Positions 1 to 7,145 of a stretch of 15,146 bases of DNA are shown here, one piece after another; position 1 is the stretch's first letter, and every line of letters starts with the position of its first letter. The stretch covers positions 1 to 15,146 of the forward strand of contig JAHJLU010000362.1 of NCBI GenBank assembly GCA_018821745.1, read 5' to 3'. The translations under genes and the position numbers were made by a program. Source of the DNA: Myxococcota bacterium. Its GTDB lineage: Bacteria; Myxococcota_A; Polyangia; HGW-17. Under the pieces are notes generated by a model. That model was not told where the DNA came from, ran no database searches, and saw only the letters and a program-made list of their open reading frames with translations.

Positions 1-1
1 A

Positions 2-556
2 GCCGATTGCACTTACATGGGCCTCTTTGAGGTGCTCAAGGTGCCACCCGATCTGGTTATTTCCGGAATCAACGATGGATATAATCTTGGGACTGATGTT
101 TTTTACTCCGGAACATTTGCCGGCGCATTCGAGGGGGCACTCCGGGGCCTGCCCGCCCTGGCGCTCTCGACCAACCGTGGGGCCCCTGAAGAAATTCTGG
201 TCGCTGTATCCCGCGCCGCCATCACGGTTGCCATCCGGATGCTCGAGATCCCCCTCGCCGCGGGGACGGTGCTCAATATGAACCACCCCGATGTACTGGT
301 GCCCCAGGGCATCCGGATGACTTCTCTGGGAAAGAGGGTCTACCTGGATGATGTGGAGAAGCGACTGGATCCCAGGGGGGTCCCTTATTACTGGATCGGG
401 GGGTCTCCTTCTTTTGGTTTTGACAATCTAGTCGGCGGAGAGCGTGGAGCGCTCATAGAGAACTTCATCAGCCTCACGCCCGTGAATCAGGTGAATATCA
501 GCCACCCGGAAGAGTATGCGCACTTTGAGAATCTTAACGGGAAAGTGGCCCGGTAA
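2..556 (+). CDS. surE: 5'-nucleotidase SurE, 5'-truncated by window edge
   Basis: SurE is a metal-dependent phosphatase that dephosphorylates nucleoside 5'-monophosphates in the cytoplasm. The open frame runs from base 2 and has 184 visible residues. The family is usually about 250 residues long, so roughly 65-70 N-terminal residues, including the first metal-binding Asp pair, lie off the window. The visible part carries the hallmark block PDLVISGINDGYNLG, whose Asn in SGIN is a metal ligand in known structures. It is followed by DVFYSGTFAGAFEG and, near the C-terminus, YYWIGG and SLTPVNQ. An internal ATG at 17 is not the true start, because conserved sequence (ADCTY) precedes it. The stop lies 6 bases before the next gene, so this is probably the upstream part of an operon running to 2797. 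Confidence 0.93.
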   Translation, partial: ADCTYMGLFEVLKVPPDLVISGINDGYNLGTDVFYSGTFAGAFEGALRGLPALALSTNRGAPEEILVAVSRAAITVAIRMLEIPLAAGTVLNMNHPDVLVPQGIRMTSLGKRVYLDDVEKRLDPRGVPYYWIGGSPSFGFDNLVGGERGALIENFISLTPVNQVNISHPEEYAHFENLNGKVAR

Positions 557-562
557 GCTGTT

Positions 563-1486
563 ATGAATATTAATGATTCGGTAATGGTCATGTTGAAGGG
601 TGCGCTCATGGGGGCGGCTGATGTGATTCCCGGCGTGAGCGGGGGCACGATGGCCTTCATCACCGGCATCTACGGCCGGCTCATTGATGCCATCAACTCC
701 GTGGATTTGACTACGCTCCGCCTCTTTTTCACGGGCAAATTCCGTGAGTCTTTCGCCCGCATCCATTTTCGATTTATTATCCCGCTGGTGATAGGAGTCT
801 TTTTCTCCGTTTTTACCCTCGCCAGGGTTATCACCCGGCTACTGGAGAGTCACCCCGTGGAGTTGTGGTCCTTTTTTTTCGGGCTCATAGCCGCCTCCAT
901 CTGGGTGGTGCTCAAAGAAGTGAAGGAGTGGAGTCTCTCTACCGGGGTGGGACTCGTGGGCGGCGCTGTGGGGGCCTGGTTCATCGTGGGGATGATCCCT
1001 GTCTCCACCCCCAATACATGGTGGTTCACCATCATCGCCGGGATTGTATCCATTATCGCCATGGTGCTGCCTGGGATCTCAGGCTCCTTCATTCTGGTCC
1101 TCATCTCCCAGTACAGGCGAATCATGGAGGCGGTAAAGAGCCTCGATCTGGAGACTCTGGGCTTCTTTTATATCGGTACCATGATAGGAATTATCGGCTT
1201 CGCCAGGGTCCTCGGATGGCTCCTCAAACACCATCGGGCACTCACTCTGGCCATATTGTCCGGCTTCATGGTGGGCTCCATGCGGAAAATCTGGCCCTAT
1301 AAAGAGGTTTTGGAGTCCACGGTGATCCATGGTAAAACCATGGTTCTCAAAGAACGCAACATTCTGCCCCAGACGTTGGACTATACACTCTGGAGGGCTG
1401 TCGGGTTTGCTGTGGTGGGACTTATAGTGGTCATCACCCTGGAATATGTTGCCAACTCCATTCGGAGAAAGGATACATCCCAATGA
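563..1486 (+). CDS. popT: DUF368 membrane protein, undecaprenyl-phosphate translocase family
   Basis: This is a polytopic inner-membrane protein of the DUF368 family. Members of the family (PopT) have been reported to return undecaprenyl phosphate, the lipid carrier of peptidoglycan and O-antigen synthesis, across the cytoplasmic membrane. The 307 residues contain several hydrophobic segments. The family signature IPGVSGGT is at residues 22-29, and a second, related motif LPGISGSF is at 169-176, pointing to an internal duplication. SMRKIWP near residue 239 is also family-typical. The ATG at 563 follows the surE stop by 6 bases. The gene's TGA overlaps the apt ATG in an ATGA junction at 1483, so the two are probably translationally coupled. 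The family call is firm. The translocase role is transferred from characterised members, and the symbol is tentative. Confidence 0.88.
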   Translation: MNINDSVMVMLKGALMGAADVIPGVSGGTMAFITGIYGRLIDAINSVDLTTLRLFFTGKFRESFARIHFRFIIPLVIGVFFSVFTLARVITRLLESHPVELWSFFFGLIAASIWVVLKEVKEWSLSTGVGLVGGAVGAWFIVGMIPVSTPNTWWFTIIAGIVSIIAMVLPGISGSFILVLISQYRRIMEAVKSLDLETLGFFYIGTMIGIIGFARVLGWLLKHHRALTLAILSGFMVGSMRKIWPYKEVLESTVIHGKTMVLKERNILPQTLDYTLWRAVGFAVVGLIVVITLEYVANSIRRKDTSQ

Positions 1487-2022
1487 CCAACCAAGAGATC
1501 CTCATGGCTGCAATTCGAGCCATCCCCGATTTTCCAAAGCCGGGCATTCTTTTTCGGGACATCACGACCCTCATCGCTGATCCCCCTGCCTTTGAAATCG
1601 CCGTCAATATGATGGTAGAGGCTGCCCGGGAGGCCGGTGTTCAGAAAATAGTCGCCATAGAGTCCCGTGGTTTTATCTTCGGCGCGCCCATGGCAGTGGC
1701 CATGAAGCTGCCCCTCGTGATCGTGCGAAAGCCTGGAAAACTGCCAGGAAAAGTTGTTCGGGAGTCCTACGCGCTGGAATATGGAACCGACACACTGGAG
1801 ATCCACGAAGACGCGGTCAGCCCCGATGATTGTGTCGCCGTAGTGGACGATCTCCTGGCCACGGGCGGTACTGCGGCTGCGGTGGGCAGTCTGCTCACAA
1901 AACTGAAGGCCCGTGTGGGCCTCTATCTATTTGCCGTAGAGCTCACGGGGCTCGCGGGAACCGCGCGCCTGCTCGAAAAAATCCCTCACGCTAAAGTAGT
2001 TTCTTTGGTTTCCTATGAATAA
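1483..2022 (+). CDS. apt: Adenine phosphoribosyltransferase
   Basis: This is a cytoplasmic purine-salvage enzyme converting adenine and PRPP to AMP and pyrophosphate. At 179 residues it is the standard length. The N-terminus has the Apt-typical IPDFPKPGILFRDIT (residues 14-28). AIESRGFIFGAP (58-69) and VRKPGKLPG (81-89) follow. The PRPP-binding loop VVDDLLATGGTA spans residues 120-131, with the acidic pair D122-D123. Its ATG overlaps the stop of the DUF368 gene by four bases. The next gene begins 12 bases after the stop. Together with surE upstream it gives the operon a nucleotide-salvage flavour: SurE releases adenosine from AMP, and Apt recaptures adenine. Confidence 0.97.
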   Translation: MTNQEILMAAIRAIPDFPKPGILFRDITTLIADPPAFEIAVNMMVEAAREAGVQKIVAIESRGFIFGAPMAVAMKLPLVIVRKPGKLPGKVVRESYALEYGTDTLEIHEDAVSPDDCVAVVDDLLATGGTAAAVGSLLTKLKARVGLYLFAVELTGLAGTARLLEKIPHAKVVSLVSYE

Positions 2023-2034
2023 GGAGTCTTCATA

Positions 2035-2319
2035 ATGTCCGCAACCATCGATGAACTCACTGTCAATTACGAAGAAGAAGGTGTTCTGGTCAGAAAAGAG
2101 ATCACCAAGGAAGTTCTTTCCAAAGGTGCCTGGTCCACCATCATGTTCAAGTATCAGGATTTCGACCAGAAGATCGAAGACTACGGCGAGGCCAAGGCCA
2201 TGGTCGTCCGGTTCCGCAAGATAAAGGGCGAGTATCGAAAACAGTCCAGTTTCAATATCTCTTCCCCGAAACAGGCCCTGGCCATGGCCAAAATTCTCAA
2301 CGAATGGTTTGAAGTCTGA
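2035..2319 (+). CDS. Small conserved-looking protein of unknown function (94 aa)
   Basis: I do not recognise a named domain. The ATG has a strong ribosome-binding site (AAGGAG at 2021-2026, 8 bases upstream), and the gene follows apt by 12 bases, so it is very likely real. The protein is soluble, charged and without a signal peptide or membrane segment. Its most distinctive parts are LSKGAWSTIMFKYQDFD (residues 28-44) and the basic stretch RFRKIKGEYRKQSSFNISS, which alternates hydrophobic and polar residues as in beta strands. A helical tail (QALAMAKILNEWF) follows. The mix of basic and aromatic strands could suit nucleic-acid binding, but that is only a guess. It is cotranscribed with apt and a coiled-coil gene, which gives little functional hint. 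Confidence 0.82.
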   Translation: MSATIDELTVNYEEEGVLVRKEITKEVLSKGAWSTIMFKYQDFDQKIEDYGEAKAMVVRFRKIKGEYRKQSSFNISSPKQALAMAKILNEWFEV

Positions 2320-2347
2320 GACGACCTCTCCCGTAAAGGGAGCCCTC

Positions 2348-2797
2348 ATGAAAGCGCGAAAGGAATGCACCCGCTGCGAGCGGGAGTGCACCCGTCTGCG
2401 TGACGCTCACCGGGAGCAACTGGACCAACTTGCGCAACTGAAAGAACAGCACCTTGGTGTCACCCGAAAAAGAGAGACGCTCTGTCGTGACAGGCTCGCC
2501 GCTCCCCTTATTTCAGCGGGGACGCTCGCTTCCTTTTATTCCCGCGAGGAGGGTCTGCTGATACAGGCAAAGAAGTTACAGGAGGCCATCGCAACCAGGG
2601 AGGGGATCCTTATCCAGTTGCGCCATGAACTCTCCCTCGCCATGGAGGTACTTGCCCAGGCAGCTGGCAGGGTCAGTGTTCTGGAGGAGGAGCAGAAAAA
2701 ATGGGAGGCGGCCCGGCTCAAGGCACAGCTGGATGCCCAGGATGAGGAGGGAGAGGAGCTGTTTCACATAAAAGGGGGGGACGACGGGGAGGGATAA
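2348..2797 (+). CDS. Coiled-coil protein of unknown function (149 aa)
   Basis: This is almost entirely helical and charged, with heptad-like Leu spacing. It has two long Glu/Lys/Arg/Gln-rich segments (about residues 5-50 and 70-130), an acidic C-terminus, and no signal peptide. I chose the ATG at 2348 because AAAGGGAG sits just upstream at 2335-2342. A TTG at 2309 would add 13 residues and overlap the previous gene, with no better ribosome site. N-terminal CTRCERECTRL carries three Cys, but no clear metal motif. Length and architecture resemble FliJ/YscO-type stalk proteins of flagellar and type III secretion ATPases. No such apparatus is encoded nearby, so I do not assign that role. It is the last gene of the plus-strand run and converges on the Cys-rich lipoprotein gene 19 bases away. 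Confidence 0.75.
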   Translation: MKARKECTRCERECTRLRDAHREQLDQLAQLKEQHLGVTRKRETLCRDRLAAPLISAGTLASFYSREEGLLIQAKKLQEAIATREGILIQLRHELSLAMEVLAQAAGRVSVLEEEQKKWEAARLKAQLDAQDEEGEELFHIKGGDDGEG

Positions 2798-2816
2798 GGG
2801 GAACAGGTTCTTGCGT

Positions 2817-4157
2817 TTATTCTACGGCGCCGATGCAGATGCCGTCAGCACAGAGGCCCGAGCAGCATTCGTCGCTGCCTTCACACCCCTCACCAAAGGG
2901 AATACACCCACTGGTGTTGGGCTCGCAGGTGCCACCGACACACACATTGTCATCACAGCAGTCGGAGTTGGCGGTACAGATCTCACCGATGTTCATACAG
3001 GTGGACATACAATAGAAATCACCGTTGGCGTCAGGGAGGCAAATGCCCGAGCAGCATTCGTCCGCGAAGGAGCAGGTCGCCTCATCATCGAGGCATTCAT
3101 CGGCAGTCCCCGGAGCGAAGCAGCGTGTGACCCCAAGGACGGTATCGAGGCAGAGCTGTGTGCCACCCTCGGGTCCCGAAGGGCAGCAGTTGGTGGACTG
3201 ACCCATGGCGCACACCTCTCCGGCGGGCATGCAGCCTTCAAATTTCTCGCATCGCATGACGCCCGTGTCTTCGTGTTCCATGCAAATCCCGCTGCAGCAG
3301 TCACTCTCGGAGAGGCAGATCTCTCCCCAGGGGCGACAGCCGGTCACAAACTGGCAGACGCTCACGCCCGTGCCAGGATCTGCACAGACACCACTGCAGC
3401 ATTCGTGGAATCCCGTGCAGGGTTCACCAACGGTCTGGCACTCGGACATAACGGGGCAGATGCCATCTTCACCACAGACGCCGCTGCAGCAGTCGGCGCC
3501 AACGCTGCACAACTCGCCACCGGGGCGACAGGTGGTCTCCATGATGCAGCGCATCTCCTCACCAATCTCCTGACAGCTGTCGGAGCAACATGAGGAGGAG
3601 TCCCCACACAGCTCACCCGCCACGATACACGTTGAGCCAGATGTGCCGCAAACTCCTGTGTCACAGTTGTTGGAGCAGCAGTCCATGTCGTCGATGCACT
3701 CGGAGGTTTCCACCAGGCACATCCCGTCGTTATCACACAGACCTTCGGTACAGTTCATGGAGCAGCAGTCGAGGTTGAGGAGGCACTCCTCGCCGGAAGC
3801 ATTGCATCCTCCATCGACGCACACCATTACATCACCGGAGGTTGCCGTGGCCTCGCAGCGACCGGAGCAGCACTCCGAGGGAGAGAGGCACTCATCGCCC
3901 TGCAGGTAGCAGAGCCCTGTTGGTCCGAGACAGATGCCGTACTCACAGCGTTCGGAGCAGCACTCCGATGAGTCAAGGCATCCGGTGCCCACGGCCAGAC
4001 AGTTCACGTTGTTGGTGTTGTTGAGGTTGTTCAGATTGTTGAGGTTGTTCGTATTGTTGGTGTTGTTCACGTTGTTGGATGACGAGCTGTCATCGTCGCA
4101 ACCGAGCACACCGAGGGTCAAAATGAGAGCAGTACCAATAAGAATAATTATGCGCAT
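2817..4157 (-). CDS. Lipoprotein with twelve six-cysteine knottin-like repeats
   Basis: This is a predicted lipoprotein of 446 residues. The signal peptide (1-19) ends in the lipobox LGVLGC with lipidated Cys20, followed by DDD. Residues 28-52 are an Asn-rich stalk of NNx triplets. Residues 53-441 are twelve tandem units, each with exactly six Cys in the order C-x6-C-x5-CC-x3-C-x(4-11)-C. Unit 9 departs in its central spacing and unit 11 has x4 after the CC. The CC-containing framework matches the inhibitor-cystine-knot spacing. That gives 72 repeat cysteines plus Cys20, pointing to a disulfide-rich envelope or surface protein. The ATG at 4157 is preferred: AGGCAGGAT lies just upstream and it places the signal peptide at the N-terminus. 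An in-frame TTG at 4208 would add 17 polar residues. A candidate ECF promoter lies upstream. Biochemical role unknown; adhesive, protective or inhibitory functions are all possible. Confidence 0.92.
   Translation of the reverse strand: MRIIILIGTALILTLGVLGCDDDSSSSNNVNNTNNTNNLNNLNNLNNTNNVNCLAVGTGCLDSSECCSERCEYGICLGPTGLCYLQGDECLSPSECCSGRCEATATSGDVMVCVDGGCNASGEECLLNLDCCSMNCTEGLCDNDGMCLVETSECIDDMDCCSNNCDTGVCGTSGSTCIVAGELCGDSSSCCSDSCQEIGEEMRCIMETTCRPGGELCSVGADCCSGVCGEDGICPVMSECQTVGEPCTGFHECCSGVCADPGTGVSVCQFVTGCRPWGEICLSESDCCSGICMEHEDTGVMRCEKFEGCMPAGEVCAMGQSTNCCPSGPEGGTQLCLDTVLGVTRCFAPGTADECLDDEATCSFADECCSGICLPDANGDFYCMSTCMNIGEICTANSDCCDDNVCVGGTCEPNTSGCIPFGEGCEGSDECCSGLCADGICIGAVE
2835..4001 (-). 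repeat. Twelve tandem C-x6-C-x5-CC-x3-C-x(n)-C protein repeats
   Basis: The coding DNA for residues 53-441 of the lipoprotein consists of twelve divergent units of about 29-46 residues. DNA similarity between units is modest, and the conserved part is the codons around GE.C.....CCSG.C. The divergence indicates an old array kept by selection on the cysteine pattern, not a recent DNA-level expansion. Confidence 0.9.
4002..4076 (-). repeat. Nine-base tandem repeat encoding Asn-Asn-x stalk
   Basis: The plus strand reads as a GTTGTT-rich run in 9-base steps. On the coding strand it encodes residues 28-52, made of NNV, NNT and NNL triplets, directly after the lipobox and a short DDDSSSS segment. 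It is a low-complexity linker between the membrane anchor and the first Cys repeat. Nine-base units can expand or contract without a frameshift, so the stalk may vary in length between strains. Confidence 0.85.
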
Positions 4158-4211
4158 AATATCCTGCCTTTCTTTAGGAGGGTGTTTGTGGCCATCTCCA
4201 TTTTTCAATAC

Positions 4212-4240
4212 ACGAGTACGGTTCAGCCCGTTATTGCCCG
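4212..4240 (-). promoter_or_regulatory. Candidate ECF-sigma promoter for the Cys-rich lipoprotein
   Basis: On the minus strand, CGGGCAATAAC (4240-4230) is followed after 15 bases by CGT (4214-4212), about 55 bases before the ATG at 4157. An AAC-type -35 with a CGT-type -10 at this spacing is the usual ECF arrangement. The same 11 bases occur upstream of the barrel/sigma/anti-sigma operon. Inference only; no start site is known. Confidence 0.5.
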
Positions 4241-4281
4241 CTTCCCCGGATTCCTTACCCCTCCCGATATTTTTTTATTGG

Positions 4282-5490
4282 CTATTTCATGGTTTTCAGC
4301 AGTTTCAATTGTTTTTGGGCGTCTCTGGAACGCCAAGATTTGGGATAGGCCCTGAGGAATTGTTCCAGCCGAGCCCTCGCCTGCCCATACTGGCCGCCTC
4401 GCAGATGGGCCTGGGAGAGCCAGAAGAGCACATCGGGCCGGACCGATCCGAGCCCCTGAATATTGAGCATGCTTTGGAACAGACCCACTGCCTCCCTCCA
4501 GTTTCCGCTCTGGAGTGTCCGGTATGCCTGCGCGAAATGGGCGGAGATGGAATTTTGCGGCTCCATCTGCGGGGGCTGCTTCGTCGTTACTGGGGGCACC
4601 GGTTTTGCCAATGGAATCGGCGGCTTTTTACCCATGGCAGCAGGGGCCTTGGGGGACAAGGGGTATTGTCCCGGGATTTTCAAGGGAGGAGTCAGGGACC
4701 GCGGGGTGTTTTTGCCCGACACAAGAGCGGGCTTTTTCGTCAGGGGAATGGCGGGGGGTGTGTTTAAAGGAGGGGTTTTCACGGAAATCGCCGCCAGCTT
4801 CTGTGGCGGGTCTGAAGGATTGTGGCTCCGGGAACGATTCCAGGACATCCCAGAGAGGATCAGGCGATGGGTACCCACGGCGTGGAGGGCGACCACCCCC
4901 TCGGACACGGTCACCTTCATCAGTTGATTTCCTGCCACGGTCACGCTGAATTTTGTTCCCCGGACTTCAACCCAGTCGGTCCCGGAGATCACATGAAAGT
5001 TCTGGCCGGATGTCAGGGATGAAACGGAAAAATCCACGGAGCCTTCTTCAACGGCGATGACAGTGGAATGACCCCGGGAGAGATAGTGCCATCGGGCCCC
5101 CTTTGTGGCAAAGACCTCAAACGAGGGTCCCCTGGATATCCCCGATGATTCTATGGAAGTGGAGCGTCCCTTGAGCCACAGGACTCCCAGCAGCAAGGAA
5201 GCCAAGGCACCTGTGAGCGGGATCAACCACCACCATCTGAAGCGCCGGGCGGGATCAGGGGGCTGGTCGCTGCGTCGCTGACTCTCAGCCTGCAAACTCA
5301 TCCGGATCCTCTGGGTCGATGATTTGGAGAGGGGGGCACTCACCGCATCGAAGGTGGCCTTGATTTCCATGATGGACTGATAATCTTTGAGGCATTCCAA
5401 GCAGTTATCCACGTGATGCTTCAGTTCCCCGTCCATGGGGGTCACCTGGCCCGATTTTAACCAATCTTCATACAACTGGTGACCCTTCAT
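4282..5490 (-). CDS. FecR-domain anti-sigma factor with C-terminal TPR-like helices
   Basis: This is a predicted single-pass membrane regulator of 402 residues that should hold the adjacent ECF sigma factor inactive. Residues 1-80 form the cytoplasmic part and carry a zinc anti-sigma-like motif, H26-x3-C30-x2-C33. A WWW-led transmembrane segment spans about 86-106. A periplasmic FecR-like domain follows at about 130-215 (including AVEEGSVDFSV and DWVEVRGTKFSVTV). Next come a Pro/Lys-rich linker (221-312) and paired helices resembling TPR/tol-pal repeats at 315-398. Its ATG overlaps the sigma gene stop by four bases (ATGA at 5487-5490), with GGAGGAAACACC as ribosome site, so synthesis of the two is coupled. 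The FecR plus TPR fusion suggests it senses an envelope partner protein or ligand. Sigma/anti-sigma pairing is inferred from order and domains. Confidence 0.9.
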   Translation of the reverse strand: MKGHQLYEDWLKSGQVTPMDGELKHHVDNCLECLKDYQSIMEIKATFDAVSAPLSKSSTQRIRMSLQAESQRRSDQPPDPARRFRWWWLIPLTGALASLLLGVLWLKGRSTSIESSGISRGPSFEVFATKGARWHYLSRGHSTVIAVEEGSVDFSVSSLTSGQNFHVISGTDWVEVRGTKFSVTVAGNQLMKVTVSEGVVALHAVGTHRLILSGMSWNRSRSHNPSDPPQKLAAISVKTPPLNTPPAIPLTKKPALVSGKNTPRSLTPPLKIPGQYPLSPKAPAAMGKKPPIPLAKPVPPVTTKQPPQMEPQNSISAHFAQAYRTLQSGNWREAVGLFQSMLNIQGLGSVRPDVLFWLSQAHLRGGQYGQARARLEQFLRAYPKSWRSRDAQKQLKLLKTMK

Positions 5491-6077
5491 GGTGTTTCCT
5501 CCAATATTCTGCCCCTGATTTTTGCCCGGGCCTTACAGACCCGTTTCCATACGGCTGCCTCACTGGTACCGAGCACCTGAGCCGCTTCCCGGGCTGAGTA
5601 GCCCTCGAGTATGCACAGAACAAAGGCTTCCCGCTGTGTGTCACTGAGTTCCAGCAACAGCGCGCGGACTCTCTCCAATTGTCTCGCGGAGTCCAGGTTA
5701 TGGGAGGCATCCCTTGATGGACTCTTGATATCCCGCGAGATGGCGGCCATGAGGCGCAGCTTGCGGTTGTCGGTCCTCCGGTGATGCCGGACAATATTGG
5801 TGGCGATGGCGAAGAGCCACGTGGTGACGCTCGCCCGGCCGTCGTATTGTGTTTTCCCCCTGAGTACCTCCAGGAAGGTCGCCTGGACCAGATCATCCAC
5901 GTCGAAGGTGCCCAGGAGACGACTGATGTAGCGGGCCACATTCGGGTTGAAACGCTCGAAGAGGATGGTGATTGCGGCGGCGTCCCCCGTGGAACAGGCG
6001 CGTGCGATGGCTTCATCGGAGAGGGGGAGCGGGGTGCCTTCATCTTCCCGAAGAAAGGGGATGATGTTGTCCTTCAT
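5487..6077 (-). CDS. ECF-type RNA polymerase sigma factor
   Basis: This is a sigma-70-family extracytoplasmic-function sigma factor of 196 residues. Region 2 spans about 36-101, with FDVDDLVQATFLEVLRG (58-74) and the TWLFAIATNIVRHHRR segment. Region 4 spans about 139-190, with a helix-turn-helix at 160-182 (YSAREAAQVLGTSEAAVWKR). Regions 1 and 3 are absent, as expected for the class. The ATG at 6077 is favoured by GGAGGG six bases upstream and by a four-base ATGA overlap with the preceding barrel gene. An in-frame ATG at 6098 would overlap that gene much further. Its own stop overlaps the anti-sigma start. It probably transcribes its own operon, and perhaps the Cys-rich lipoprotein gene, through the shared upstream element. 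Confidence 0.96.
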   Translation of the reverse strand: MKDNIIPFLREDEGTPLPLSDEAIARACSTGDAAAITILFERFNPNVARYISRLLGTFDVDDLVQATFLEVLRGKTQYDGRASVTTWLFAIATNIVRHHRRTDNRKLRLMAAISRDIKSPSRDASHNLDSARQLERVRALLLELSDTQREAFVLCILEGYSAREAAQVLGTSEAAVWKRVCKARAKIRGRILEETP

Positions 6078-7102
6078 GACATCCCTCCAAAGTTCCATGC
6101 CAGGCCGATTTGCAAAAACACTGCCACAGGGGGGAGGGGGAACTCCCGTCGCAGAAAGTCACTGGAATACTCGGGCACACTGTTGCCTCCGGTGCTGCCC
6201 GGAGAGCGGTCCCGGATGGTTCCGTCCAGAGGAGTGTACCGAAACGAGAGCCTGAGGGTCAGTTGCAGATGGTCCGTGAGAAAATAGGCACCGCCGGCGA
6301 ACAGTCCCAGACGCAGTTTGCTGGTGGTGACCCGGGTGGGGATCCCCGTACCGAACCCCTCAACCCCTGTTTTCTCCATATCGGTATACTCAAACCCTGC
6401 GCTCAAACCAAGGCTCATGGAGAAGCGTCCAAAGACCATGGGGAGAGCTGCCTGCCCATCGAAAAATACCAGGTTGTAGGTGAGGCTCTGCTGCTGGGGG
6501 ACATGAAAGTAGCCCCCCGAAACTCCCAGGGAGAGCCACTTCAGGACCAGGTAATTGATTTCGGCAGATCCCACCGCTCCCGCCTCGTTTTCAGTGACAC
6601 CGATGCCTGCGGTCAGGCCGAGGGTGAGAGGTAATCCGGGCGCTCGGGCCATTTTGGCGGGGCCTTTGGGGCCTGTTTTTTCCGGGGGTTTAATTTTTTC
6701 CACAGGTGTGAGGCTGTGGGGAGGTTTCTTTGAAGTGGGTATGACGATGGCGACGGGAGGGACCAGCAGGCTCTCTATCCACGTGGCCACGGGGCCAATT
6801 TTTTTCCCCCGCGTAGTGGATGAGGTGCCGTGGCGAAGGACCTGGATTCTCCACTCACCATGCTCGTACACAACATTTATCACCATGTTTTTGCAGCGTA
6901 TGGGTGCCTGGGAGATCAGCACTCCTCCCGAGAGCGCCTCCCTGATGATGGCGATATTTTCCGGGCTGCCCTGCCAGGCGATGGCGTCGAGGCAGGGTGA
7001 TTTTCCCATGGCGATGGAGGGCAACAGCCACAGCAGGCTCAAAAAGACGACTGATATAAAAGCACCGATGGTGATGCTGCTCCGCAATATTCCCGAAAAC
7101 AT
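6074..7102 (-). CDS. Envelope protein with N-terminal domain and C-terminal outer-membrane beta-barrel
   Basis: This predicted exported protein has 342 residues. An N-terminal hydrophobic segment (about 8-30) ends near SIAMG and reads as a signal peptide or anchor. A small domain with two Cys follows (about 35-115), then a Pro/Lys-rich linker (about 120-155). The C-terminal half alternates hydrophobic and polar residues with many Gly and aromatic ends (LTLGLTAGIGV, WLSLGVSGGYFH, LRLGLFAGGAYFL, LTLRLSFRYTP). It closes with VFLQIGLAWNF four residues from the end, as in small barrels of the OmpA/OmpW type. The ATG at 7102 has AGGCGGA six bases upstream; a GTG at 7108 sits too close to that site. 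It is the first gene of the coupled operon and probably the envelope partner of the FecR/TPR anti-sigma factor. Specific function unknown. Confidence 0.82.
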   Translation of the reverse strand: MFSGILRSSITIGAFISVVFLSLLWLLPSIAMGKSPCLDAIAWQGSPENIAIIREALSGGVLISQAPIRCKNMVINVVYEHGEWRIQVLRHGTSSTTRGKKIGPVATWIESLLVPPVAIVIPTSKKPPHSLTPVEKIKPPEKTGPKGPAKMARAPGLPLTLGLTAGIGVTENEAGAVGSAEINYLVLKWLSLGVSGGYFHVPQQQSLTYNLVFFDGQAALPMVFGRFSMSLGLSAGFEYTDMEKTGVEGFGTGIPTRVTTSKLRLGLFAGGAYFLTDHLQLTLRLSFRYTPLDGTIRDRSPGSTGGNSVPEYSSDFLRREFPLPPVAVFLQIGLAWNFGGMS

Positions 7103-7123
7103 GGACACTCCGCCTGTGGGCCC

Positions 7124-7145
7124 TCTCCCCGAAAAACGGGGGAGG
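7124..7145. other. Short GC-rich inverted repeat near the barrel operon leader
   Basis: CTCCCCG and CGGGGGAG can pair around AAAAA with a one-base bulge. It lies in the leader of the barrel operon and overlaps the candidate -10 element. On neither strand does it have a convincing T-run, so it is not called a terminator. Confidence 0.3.

Noticed and set aside
2811..3593. Long plus-strand open frame (260 codons) across the Cys-rich lipoprotein gene
   Set aside because: It is an antisense shadow. The opposite strand has a signal peptide, lipobox and twelve regular Cys repeats, and the Ala/Thr/Gly-rich translation here is the by-product of those repeats.
4002..4076. Tandem GTTGTT-rich repeats considered as a CRISPR or regulatory repeat array
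   Set aside because: The units are 9 bases, contiguous, without spacers, and in frame as an Asn-rich protein linker.
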